NCBI GenBank assembly: GCA_018267725.1
Contig: JAFDXY010000016.1
Span: 236,657 to 300,656 of the forward strand
Direction of reading: 5' to 3'
Source: Bacteroidota bacterium
Lineage (GTDB): Bacteria > Bacteroidota > Bacteroidia > Chitinophagales > Chitinophagaceae
DNA: 64,000 bases
The translations under genes were made by a program, and so were the position numbers. Positions 26,196 through 35,024 of this stretch are shown piece after piece. Under the pieces are notes generated by a model. It ran no database searches, had not been told where the DNA came from, and was given only the letters and a program-made list of their open reading frames with translations. The stretch's first letter is position 1. Each line of letters begins with the position of its first letter.

Positions 26196-27753
26196 CAAAA
26201 ATAAATTTCTATTTTATATACTGCCTTCTGTTTTTGTTTTAATAAATTTATGTACAAAGGCACAAACGCAACGCCCCAATATTGTGCTTATTATTTCAGA
26301 CGATCATGCTTATCAAGCTATAAGTGCCTATAACAAAGGGCTTGCACAAACTAATAATATTGATCGCATTGCACACGAAGGCGCAATTTTTAATAAAGCC
26401 TACGTTACTAATTCGCTTTGCGGTCCAAGTCGTGCTGCTATTCTTACCGGAAAATATAGTAATAAAAATGGATATAAAGAAAACGAAAAATCATTTTTTG
26501 ATGCTTCACAAAATTCATTTATTAAAGAGTTGACAAACTCAGGTTATCAAACAGCATGGGTTGGTAAATACCATATTGGAAATAAACCTGAAGGGTTTAC
26601 CTATTGGCAAATACTACCGGGGCAAGGCATGTATTATAATCCGGATTTTTTAATGATGGATGGAAGTAGAAAAAGAGTTGAAGGATATGTTACCAATATT
26701 GTAGAAAACGTTGCAGAAGATTGGCTTAGCCAACGCGATACAACTAAACCATTTTGCATTGTTATTGGCCACAAAGCAACACACCGTACTTGGATGCCCG
26801 ACACTTGCGATTTAGGAATGTTTGATAAAAAGAAATTTGCACTTCCTGCAAATTTTTATGATGATTATAAAAACAGGTTAGCTGCACAACAACAAGATAT
26901 GACCATTTCAAAAACAATGGTTATGGGTTACGATTTAAAAATGTTTGATAGCAAAGAAGATGAAAATAATGAAGGAAGTTTTAAAAGAATGAATGCAGCA
27001 CAAAGAAATAAATTTGATGAATATTATCGCCCTATTTATGAAGATTTAAAATCAAAAAACCTTAGCGGCAATGCACTAACCGAATGGAAATTTCAACGTT
27101 ACATGAAAGATTATTTAAGTACGGCAGCATCGTTAGATAGAAATATTGGAAGAATGTTAAACTATCTTGATGCTGATCATCTTTCACAAAATACAATTGT
27201 AATTTATATGTCCGACCAAGGATTTTTTTTAGGAGAACATGGTTGGTTTGATAAAAGGTGGATGTATGAAGAATCTTTCCGTACACCAATGGTAATGCGT
27301 TATCCAAAATTAATTCAACCTGGTACAATAGATAATCATTATGTTTTAAACATAGATATTGCACCGTCTTTACTACAAGCATTGGGTGTTGCTATTCCAA
27401 AAGATATGCAGGGCGAATCATTTCTTCCATTATTAAAAAATGAAAACAACAAAGGAAGAAATGCTATTTATTATCACTATTATGAAAATGGGGAGCATAA
27501 AGTTTCTCCACAATTCGGAATAAAAACAAATCAATATAAACTTATTCGGTTTTATGAACGTGTAGAAAGTTGGGAGTTATATGATTTAGAAAAAGACCCG
27601 CATGAAACGCATAATCTTTTTGGTAAAAAAGGATATGAAAAAATTGCTATTGAATTAAAAAAGAAATTAGAAAAACTTATTAATGAATATGATGATGAAG
27701 AAGCTTTGCAGATATTACATAAACAAATTTCTGGAGCAAAACGGAATTTTTAA
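26188..27753 (+). CDS. Type I sulfatase, Cys-type (N-acetylglucosamine-6-sulfatase-like)
   Basis: 521 residues with a signal peptide (cut near C-T-K-A-Q). The C-G-P-S-R signature is at 78-82 with Cys78 as the formylglycine precursor. The metal site starts with I-S-D-D-H (Asp38, Asp39), W-V-G-K-Y-H-I-G follows, and M-S-D-Q-G-F-F-L-G-E-H-G-W-F-D-K-R marks the branch that contains GlcNAc-6-sulfatases and iduronate sulfatases. By overall pattern I favour GlcNAc-6-sulfate as substrate; this is family-level inference. Its eight-base overlap with the upstream sulfatase implies coupled translation. Confidence 0.9.
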   Translation: MNSKNKFLFYILPSVFVLINLCTKAQTQRPNIVLIISDDHAYQAISAYNKGLAQTNNIDRIAHEGAIFNKAYVTNSLCGPSRAAILTGKYSNKNGYKENEKSFFDASQNSFIKELTNSGYQTAWVGKYHIGNKPEGFTYWQILPGQGMYYNPDFLMMDGSRKRVEGYVTNIVENVAEDWLSQRDTTKPFCIVIGHKATHRTWMPDTCDLGMFDKKKFALPANFYDDYKNRLAAQQQDMTISKTMVMGYDLKMFDSKEDENNEGSFKRMNAAQRNKFDEYYRPIYEDLKSKNLSGNALTEWKFQRYMKDYLSTAASLDRNIGRMLNYLDADHLSQNTIVIYMSDQGFFLGEHGWFDKRWMYEESFRTPMVMRYPKLIQPGTIDNHYVLNIDIAPSLLQALGVAIPKDMQGESFLPLLKNENNKGRNAIYYHYYENGEHKVSPQFGIKTNQYKLIRFYERVESWELYDLEKDPHETHNLFGKKGYEKIAIELKKKLEKLINEYDDEEALQILHKQISGAKRNF

Positions 27754-27762
27754 ATAAACTAA

Positions 27763-28878
27763 ATGAAGTATTCAAAAAAATATATTAATTTATTATTTAT
27801 AGTGTTGTTGCTTTATGCTTGTGCTAATAATTCTCAATCTGTTACAAACATAAAAGATGAAACACATGCATGTATAGCTCCTGCAACTGTTCATTATACA
27901 TCAAATATTCTCACTCAAGAAACAATTACTTCAAGCCCTGCATCACACGAAGGAATGGTTTGGATAAAAGGAGGAGAGTTTATGATGGGTGCCGCAGACG
28001 ATGAAGGAAGATTAGATGAATATCCGCAACACAAAGTAAAATTGCATGGCTATTGGATAGATTGTACAGAAGTAACTAATAAACAATTTAAAAAATTTGT
28101 AGATGCAACAGGATATATAACTGTTGCAGAAAGAAAACCAGATTGGAATGAAATAAAAAAACAATTACCCGAAGGAACACCAAAACCTCCTGATAGTATT
28201 TTAGTTGCAGGTTCATTGGTTTTTGAAATGACCAATCATCCCGTTGCGTTAAATGATCCATCACAATGGTGGCATTGGGTAAAAGCTGCTAATTGGAAAC
28301 ATCCACAAGGGCCAAACAGCAATATTATTGGTAAAGAAAATTATCCTGTAACACAAGTTGCTTATGAAGATGCATTGGCTTATTGCAAATGGGCAAAAAA
28401 AAGATTACCAACCGAAGCCGAGTGGGAATATGCAGCAAGAGGCGGTTTACAACAAAAAAAATATTCGTGGGGAAATGAAGATGTTGAAACAGGAAAACCA
28501 AAGGCAAATACATGGCAAGGCATTTTTCCTACAAAAAATACGCAGTGGGATGGGTTTACAACAACAGCACCTGTAAAAAGTTTTGCAGCAAATGGTTATG
28601 GGTTGTTTGATATGGCGGGCAATGTTTGGGAATGGTGTGCAGATTGGTATAACAGAAATTATTATCAACAAATTGCAAATAAAATAAGTATCAATCCAAC
28701 AGGAGCTGCTTCAAGCTTTGACCCTGATGAACCAACTATTCCTAAAAAAATAATACGCGGCGGCTCATTCTTATGTAATGCTTCTTATTGTAAAGGTTAT
28801 CGCGTAAGCAGTCGTATGAAATCTTCTCCTGATACTGGATTAGAGAATACAGGTTTTAGATGCGTGGCAGATGAATAA
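27763..28878 (+). CDS. Lipoprotein formylglycine-generating enzyme (FGE/SUMF1 family)
   Basis: 371 residues with a lipobox (L-L-L-Y-A-C), so predicted to be tethered outside the cytoplasm. The FGE-sulfatase fold is complete: M-V-W-I-K-G-G-E-F-M-M-G, R-L-P-T-E-A-E-W-E-Y-A-A-R-G-G, G-L-F-D-M-A-G-N-V-W-E-W-C-A-D-W-Y and R-G-G-S-F-L-C-N-A-S-Y-C. Cys338 and Cys343 align with the two copper-binding active-site cysteines of true FGE (human C336 and C341), and the N-T-G-F-R-C end is present. It should oxidise the Cys of C-x-P-S-R motifs to formylglycine using oxygen. It lies nine bases after two Cys-type sulfatases, its likely clients. Confidence 0.9.
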   Translation: MKYSKKYINLLFIVLLLYACANNSQSVTNIKDETHACIAPATVHYTSNILTQETITSSPASHEGMVWIKGGEFMMGAADDEGRLDEYPQHKVKLHGYWIDCTEVTNKQFKKFVDATGYITVAERKPDWNEIKKQLPEGTPKPPDSILVAGSLVFEMTNHPVALNDPSQWWHWVKAANWKHPQGPNSNIIGKENYPVTQVAYEDALAYCKWAKKRLPTEAEWEYAARGGLQQKKYSWGNEDVETGKPKANTWQGIFPTKNTQWDGFTTTAPVKSFAANGYGLFDMAGNVWEWCADWYNRNYYQQIANKISINPTGAASSFDPDEPTIPKKIIRGGSFLCNASYCKGYRVSSRMKSSPDTGLENTGFRCVADE

Positions 28879-28924
28879 AATAAATTATAAAAATTTTGCA
28901 TAAAAAATAATGACTTAAATACAA

Positions 28925-31228
28925 ATGAAAAAACTGTTTTTTATCATTCTCATGTTTTTAATTAGTTATACAATTTTTTCGCAAGAAAATATTGCTATAA
29001 TTCCAAAACCTGTAAGCGTTGTTATGCACGATGGTAATTTTGTGATAGATGCTAAAACAAGTATCCTGTATAATACCAGCAATAAAGAAATAGCAAATGC
29101 CATACACTTTTTTACTTCTTCCATAAAAGAAATTTCAGGAATTGATTTGAAAAAAAATCAGCATCAAGAAAAAAGCATCAATTTTCAAATTAAACAAATT
29201 CCTAATATTGGTAAAGAAGGGTATCAATTACAAATTACTCCAACAAACATTACAATAGCTGCAAATTCAAACGCAGGAATTGTTTACGCTATTCAATCAA
29301 TTTTACAATTATTACCCGGTGTAAGAACAAATGCAATTTTAAAATTACCTTGTTTAACAATAGAAGATTACCCGCGTTTTGAGTGGAGAGGAATGCATTT
29401 AGATGTTAGCAGACATTTCTTTTCTCCTGAAATTGTTAAAGAGTATATTAATTTAATGGCAAGATATAAAATGAATGTTTTTCATTGGCATTTGGTAGAT
29501 GATCAAGGTTGGAGAATTGAAATAAAAAAATATCCTAAGCTAACTTCTGTTGGTGCGTGGAGAGTTGATTATACTAATTTAGTTTGGGGCAGCCGTCCGC
29601 AAGCAAAACCTAATGACGATGCTACTTACGGAGGGTATTACACACAAGATCAAATAAAAGAAATTGTGGCTTATGCTGCCGAAAGAAATATAACTATTGT
29701 TCCTGAAATTGAAATGCCAGGTCATGTTGCATCGGCAATTGCAGCTTATCCTGAGCTAAGTTGTTCTCAAAAATTTCAGTTGCCATTAACAGGTGGTAAC
29801 TACACAAATATTTCATCTAATTATTGTGCAGGTAACGACTCGGTATTTACGTTTTTGCAAAATGTATTAACAGAAGTAATGCAATTATTTCCTTCAAAAT
29901 ATATTCATGTTGGTGGAGATGAAGTAGATAAAACACCTTGGAAGAATTGCGTAAAATGTCAGAATAGAATTAAACAAGAAGGCTTAAAAAATGAAGAAGA
30001 ATTACAGAGTTATTTTATGAAACGAATAGAAAAATTTATTATAAGTAAAAATAGAAAGATGATTGGTTGGGATGAAATTTTAGAAGGAGGATTAGCACCC
30101 GAAGCAACCGTAATGAGTTGGAGAGGAGAGGCTGGGGGAATAGAAGCTGCTAAACAAAAACATAATGTGGTAATGACGCCTGGAACACCTTGCTATTTTG
30201 ACCATTACCAAACAGGGCCGGAAGGAGAACCGCTTGCAATTGGTGGAATGAATACTTTAAAAACTGTGTACGATTATGAGCCTATTTCTAAAGAGTTAAA
30301 TGATGAAAATAAAAAATATGTTTTAGGTGCACAAGCTAATTTATGGACAGAATTTATAACAACAGCAGAACATGTAGAGTATATGGTATTGCCCAGAATG
30401 TTAGCTTTAGCTGAAGTTTTATGGAGTAAAAAAGATGCAAAAGATTGGATTGATTTTAATAGAAGATTACAACCCTCCTTCAAATATTTTGATGAAAAAG
30501 GTTTTCATTACAGCAAAGGAAATTTTAATGTAGAAATAAAACCAACATCAATTAATAATAAACTTTCTGTAACATTAACTTCAGAAATCCCTAATGCAAT
30601 TATTGTTTACACAACCAATGGCACAGAGCCAAATACATTAAGTAATGTTTATACAAACCCTATTGTAATAAATGCTTCATTAACATTAAAAGCTGCAGTT
30701 GTGGTTAATAATAAAGTAATGAGTGTAAAACCTGCCGAGCAAAAATTTGTAATACATAAAGCTATTGGGAAAAATGTAATGTATCAATATTCTATCAGTA
30801 AATATTATATGGCAAATGGAAACAATTCATTAACCGATGGTGTTACCGGAACTTTTGCAGTAAATAAATATTGGCATGGCATAAATGAAAAAGATTTAAT
30901 TGCAACAATAGATTTAGCAGAAACAAAATCTGTTACAAATATTTCAATCAATTGTTTGCAGAAATATGCCGATTGGATTTTTTTACCAACTTCTGTACAG
31001 TTTGAAATATCTACCGATGGAATTAATTATACAACTGTTGGTAAAGATGTAAATAATATTTCAACCTCAATAAAAGAACCAACTATTAAAACTTTTTCTA
31101 CAACGTTTAATCAAGCAAATGCAAGGTATATAAGGGTTTCAGCTTATAACTTAAAAGAATGCCCTAAAGGTCATCCGGGAGAAGGAAAACCTGCTTGGCT
31201 TTTTGCAGATGAAATTATTGTAAATTAA
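28925..31228 (+). CDS. Beta-N-acetylhexosaminidase (GH20)
   Basis: 767 residues with a signal peptide (cut near T-I-F-S). It has a GH20b N-terminal domain, then the catalytic barrel beginning at F-E-W-R-G-M-H-L-D-V-S-R-H-F. H-V-G-G-D-E-V-D near residue 333 holds the Asp-Glu pair of substrate-assisted catalysis, and W-T-E-F and conserved Trp residues line the subsite. After about residue 520 come a chitobiase-type C-terminal domain (Y-T-T-N-G-T-E-P) and an F5/8-type-C-like carbohydrate-binding module. It removes terminal GlcNAc or GalNAc outside the cytoplasm. It is preceded by a 46-base gap, the largest inside the operon after the susD-nanA gap. Confidence 0.94.
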   Translation: MKKLFFIILMFLISYTIFSQENIAIIPKPVSVVMHDGNFVIDAKTSILYNTSNKEIANAIHFFTSSIKEISGIDLKKNQHQEKSINFQIKQIPNIGKEGYQLQITPTNITIAANSNAGIVYAIQSILQLLPGVRTNAILKLPCLTIEDYPRFEWRGMHLDVSRHFFSPEIVKEYINLMARYKMNVFHWHLVDDQGWRIEIKKYPKLTSVGAWRVDYTNLVWGSRPQAKPNDDATYGGYYTQDQIKEIVAYAAERNITIVPEIEMPGHVASAIAAYPELSCSQKFQLPLTGGNYTNISSNYCAGNDSVFTFLQNVLTEVMQLFPSKYIHVGGDEVDKTPWKNCVKCQNRIKQEGLKNEEELQSYFMKRIEKFIISKNRKMIGWDEILEGGLAPEATVMSWRGEAGGIEAAKQKHNVVMTPGTPCYFDHYQTGPEGEPLAIGGMNTLKTVYDYEPISKELNDENKKYVLGAQANLWTEFITTAEHVEYMVLPRMLALAEVLWSKKDAKDWIDFNRRLQPSFKYFDEKGFHYSKGNFNVEIKPTSINNKLSVTLTSEIPNAIIVYTTNGTEPNTLSNVYTNPIVINASLTLKAAVVVNNKVMSVKPAEQKFVIHKAIGKNVMYQYSISKYYMANGNNSLTDGVTGTFAVNKYWHGINEKDLIATIDLAETKSVTNISINCLQKYADWIFLPTSVQFEISTDGINYTTVGKDVNNISTSIKEPTIKTFSTTFNQANARYIRVSAYNLKECPKGHPGEGKPAWLFADEIIVN

Positions 31229-31231
31229 TAA

Positions 31232-32443
31232 ATGCTAATAATGAAACTAAAACGAGTTAATATTTTAATAATAATTATAATTTGTTCTTTTTTTAATGTA
31301 AAAGCACAAGTTGTTGGAGCTAATGGAAAACTATTAGCACCCACTCCGCCAATGGGTTGGATGACTTGGAATTTTTTTGGAGAAAATATTAATGAACAAA
31401 TTATTAAAGAAATGGCTGATGCCATGTTTGCAAACGGAATGGTTAAAGCAGGTTATCATTATATAATGATTGATGATGGTTGGCAAGGAGGCAGAGATAA
31501 TAAAAACAATATTATTCCCGATCCGAAAAAATTTCCTTCGGGCATAAAAGCTTTGGCAGATTATTTACATAATAAAGGAATGAAATTGGGAATATATTCA
31601 GATGCTGCAAACCTTACCTGTGCAGGTTATACAGCCAGTTTACATTTTGAAGAACAAGATGCAAAAACATTTGCTGCATGGGGAATTGATTATTTAAAAT
31701 ATGATTATTGTAATGCTCCTTCAGATTCTGTTACCGCAAAAACAAGATATAAAAAAATGAATGATGCATTACGCAAATCGGGAAGAGATATTGTTTTTAG
31801 TATTTGTGAATGGGGGGAAAGATATCCTGCTAAATGGGCTAATAAAGTTGGCGGACAACTTTGGAGAACAACAGAAGATATTAGAGATAGTTGGAAATCT
31901 TTAATACATATTATAAATAAAAATGCAATATTAAATAATTATGCTGGGCCCGGGCATTGGAATGATCCTGATATGCTGATAGTTGGTTTAAACGGGAACA
32001 AAGGCCCTGCGGGAGACTTAGGTGGAACAGGTTGTACACTTACAGAATATAAAACTAATATGAGTTTGTGGTGCTTAATGGCATCGCCACTTATTGCAAC
32101 TAATGATGTAAGAAATATGAATAATGATACAAAAGAAATTTTATTGAATGAAGAACTAATTACCGTAAATCAAGATGCATTAGGTATTCAGGCAGAAAGA
32201 AAAATAACAACAGATTCAGTTGATGTTTTTATAAAGCCTTTAGAAGAAAAAAATTATGCAATAGGTATTTTAAATAAAACTAACAGAGAAATAAAGTACA
32301 CATTAAATTTTACAGATATTGGTATAAATGAAAAAATGAAAATAAAAGATTTATGGCTTCATAAAAATATTAACGAAGCAAAAAACATAGAAACAAACAT
32401 TGCTGCACATGAAACCAAAGTGTATAAACTTAGCAAAAATTAA
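31232..32443 (+). CDS. Alpha-galactosidase (GH27)
   Basis: About 403 residues with a signal peptide; an ATG three codons in (31241) is an equally good start. GH27 motifs are P-P-M-G-W-M-T-W-N, I-D-D-G-W-Q, Y-L-K-Y-D-Y-C (nucleophile Asp near 157) and R-T-T-E-D-I-R-D-S-W (acid/base Asp near 215), then G-H-W-N-D-P-D-M-L. The C-E-W-G-E segment has Glu where alpha-galactosidases have it, rather than the Ser of alpha-GalNAc-ases, favouring terminal alpha-galactose. It follows GH20 by three bases. It would remove alpha-Gal caps from glycoprotein or glycolipid chains. Confidence 0.9.
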   Translation: MLIMKLKRVNILIIIIICSFFNVKAQVVGANGKLLAPTPPMGWMTWNFFGENINEQIIKEMADAMFANGMVKAGYHYIMIDDGWQGGRDNKNNIIPDPKKFPSGIKALADYLHNKGMKLGIYSDAANLTCAGYTASLHFEEQDAKTFAAWGIDYLKYDYCNAPSDSVTAKTRYKKMNDALRKSGRDIVFSICEWGERYPAKWANKVGGQLWRTTEDIRDSWKSLIHIINKNAILNNYAGPGHWNDPDMLIVGLNGNKGPAGDLGGTGCTLTEYKTNMSLWCLMASPLIATNDVRNMNNDTKEILLNEELITVNQDALGIQAERKITTDSVDVFIKPLEEKNYAIGILNKTNREIKYTLNFTDIGINEKMKIKDLWLHKNINEAKNIETNIAAHETKVYKLSKN

Positions 32444-32452
32444 TATGCTGTT

Positions 32453-35014
32453 ATGAAAAAAAATATTTTTCTTATTACACTATTCATTTCAATCAAACTA
32501 TTGGCACAGCCCGTTTTACCTAATTATGCCGATTCGCTTTTCCCTACTTATTATTGGCAAAGAGCTACACTTTTTCAAACATTACCTAAACAAAATACCG
32601 ACATTGTTTTTTTAGGAAACAGTATAACAGATGGTGCTGAATGGAGTGAAATATTTAATGACATAAAAATTAAAAATAGGGGAATTAGTGGAGATATTTC
32701 TGCAGGTGTTATTAAACGTTTACCGGATATGGTAGCAGGAAAACCTGCAAAAATATTTTTGTTAATTGGTGTAAACGATATCTCTCGCGGAATTAGTGTA
32801 GATAGTATTTTTACTAATATTAGTTTAATTGCAAATTATATTCACTACTATTCTTCAAACACAAAATTGTATGTACAAAGCATTTTACCTGTTTCAGATT
32901 TTTATAAAAAATTCGGAACACATACCAATAAATTTAATGTAATCAATCAACTTAATTCATTATTAAAAAATAATGCTGAAAAGTTGAATTACACTTTTAT
33001 TAATCTGCACGATTTTTTTGCAGATGAAAATGGTAAAATGAATGTAACACTTACCAATGATGGTTTGCATTTGAAAGGTGATGGTTATATGTTATGGAAG
33101 CATATTGTTTTTCCTTATGTGTATAATGTAGAAAAAAAGCCTGCGTTAATTCCTTATCCAAAACAAATAACTTGGAATGAAAAACTATTCCCGTTTTATA
33201 AAGTAAAAAATGTTGTAGTTAATAATGAAGCGTTATTAAAACTGAATATAAATGAAGTATTAAACAAAAATTTTGAAACACAATTAAACAAAAATTTTAA
33301 TGATGCTTTACCAATTATAAAAATAAATTTAGCTAATGTAAATGCTCCTTTGTTAAAAGATGAAGCCTATCAAATTCATATTGATGCTAATGCTTTAATT
33401 GTTAATGCCAATTCGGTTAAAGCTGCATACTATGCTTTACAAACTATAAAACAATTAGCAAGAGATAATACATATTTAGATGGTTGTAATATAACAGATT
33501 GGCCTTCTTTTGAATGGCGTGGATATATGACAGATGCAGGAAGAAATTATCAAACCGTAAATTTTTTAAAACAACAAATTGATGTAATGAGTAATTACAA
33601 AATGAATATTTTTCATTTTCATATTACCGAAGATCTTGCATGGCGTTGGCAAATAAAAAAATATCCGCAATTAACTAATGCAGAAAATATGTTGCGAGAT
33701 AAAGGAATGTTTTATTCTATTGATGATATTAAAGAACTCATTAAATATTGTAATGATAGATTTATAACATTAGTTCCTGAATTAGATATGCCAGGGCATA
33801 GTGCTGCTTTTACTAAAGCAATGGGGCATAACATGCAATCTGAAGAAGGTAAAAAAATAATTGCAGATATACTTGATGAAATATTCAACACATACAACTT
33901 CCCTTATTTTCATATTGGTGCAGACGAAGTAAAAATTACCGATACAGCATTCATTCCTTATGTTCAAAAAATAATTGAAGCACATCATGCACAAGTAATA
34001 GGATGGAAGCCCGGCGGTAATTTTAATAATAAAACTTTTTTACAATTATGGAATGGAGATGAAAAATTAAAGAATGGGTTTAAGTATATTGATTCACGCC
34101 ATTTATATCTAAATCATTTTGATCCTTTTGAAAGTGTGGTAACCATTTTTGCAAGAAAAATTTGCGATGTAAATGAAGAAACCAATGAAGCTAAAGGTGC
34201 AGAAATTTGTTTGTGGCATGATAGAAGAGTGCAAAATGAAAATGATTTAATTGAAATGAATGCAGTGTATCCTGCAATGCTTTCTTTTAGTGAAAAAATT
34301 TGGAATGGTGGCGGAGATGGTGGTTTTATTACCAATATTTCTCAAATGTCAGATAACAACAAAAAATTATTTGAAATATTTGAAAACAGATTATTAGAAC
34401 ATAAACAATTATATTTTCAGCACACTTCATTTCCGTATTACAAACAATCAAACACAATATGGAAATTAGTTGGCCCTTTTTATAATCATGGAAATCTTGC
34501 AGATAAATTTCATCTTGATACACTCACTTTCGATAAACTATATCAATCAGCTACTCAAACTGAAATAGGAAATACAATTGTATTAAGGCATTGGTGGAAT
34601 CCAATGGTAACAGGCGTTTTAAAACATCCTGAAGAAAATACAACTTGGTATGCACTGCAAAAAATGTGGAGTGATGCTGATACTATTCAACCGTTTTGGA
34701 TAGGGTTTAATAATATTTCTCGTTCAACTGCAACTACTGTTCCCGAACTAAACACTTGGGATGATAAACAAAGCTCTATTTGGATAAATGGAAATAAAAT
34801 TAAACCAACTGTTTGGTTTAATGCTAACCAAAAAATTGATTTAGAAACACCTTTAACCAATGAAGGATATGAATTTAGAACACCAACTTTTGTTTCTTTA
34901 AAAAAAGGATGGAATGAAATATTAGTAAAATTACCCGTTGCAAGTTTTAAAGGAAAAAATTGGGAAAATCCCGTTAAATGGATGTTTACAGTTGTTCCAG
35001 TAAAAAACAATTAA
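32453..35014 (+). CDS. Two-domain SGNH hydrolase - GH20 hexosaminidase fusion
   Basis: 853 residues with a signal peptide. Residues about 25-225 are an SGNH/GDSL esterase: F-L-G-N-S-I-T-D (catalytic Ser near 54), R-G-I-S-G-D, G-V-N-D-I, and D-G-L-H-L (Asp and His near 202-205). From about 230 a GH20b-like domain leads into a GH20 barrel (F-E-W-R-G-Y-M-T-D-A-G-R-N, then H-I-G-A-D-E-V near 490 with the Asp-Glu pair intact). The last ~200 residues are probably a beta-rich accessory domain. A plausible role is removal of O-acetyl groups from sialic acid or hexosamine followed by GlcNAc/GalNAc release; the ester target is not proven. Confidence 0.87.
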   Translation: MKKNIFLITLFISIKLLAQPVLPNYADSLFPTYYWQRATLFQTLPKQNTDIVFLGNSITDGAEWSEIFNDIKIKNRGISGDISAGVIKRLPDMVAGKPAKIFLLIGVNDISRGISVDSIFTNISLIANYIHYYSSNTKLYVQSILPVSDFYKKFGTHTNKFNVINQLNSLLKNNAEKLNYTFINLHDFFADENGKMNVTLTNDGLHLKGDGYMLWKHIVFPYVYNVEKKPALIPYPKQITWNEKLFPFYKVKNVVVNNEALLKLNINEVLNKNFETQLNKNFNDALPIIKINLANVNAPLLKDEAYQIHIDANALIVNANSVKAAYYALQTIKQLARDNTYLDGCNITDWPSFEWRGYMTDAGRNYQTVNFLKQQIDVMSNYKMNIFHFHITEDLAWRWQIKKYPQLTNAENMLRDKGMFYSIDDIKELIKYCNDRFITLVPELDMPGHSAAFTKAMGHNMQSEEGKKIIADILDEIFNTYNFPYFHIGADEVKITDTAFIPYVQKIIEAHHAQVIGWKPGGNFNNKTFLQLWNGDEKLKNGFKYIDSRHLYLNHFDPFESVVTIFARKICDVNEETNEAKGAEICLWHDRRVQNENDLIEMNAVYPAMLSFSEKIWNGGGDGGFITNISQMSDNNKKLFEIFENRLLEHKQLYFQHTSFPYYKQSNTIWKLVGPFYNHGNLADKFHLDTLTFDKLYQSATQTEIGNTIVLRHWWNPMVTGVLKHPEENTTWYALQKMWSDADTIQPFWIGFNNISRSTATTVPELNTWDDKQSSIWINGNKIKPTVWFNANQKIDLETPLTNEGYEFRTPTFVSLKKGWNEILVKLPVASFKGKNWENPVKWMFTVVPVKNN

Positions 35015-35024
35015 TTTAAAAATA

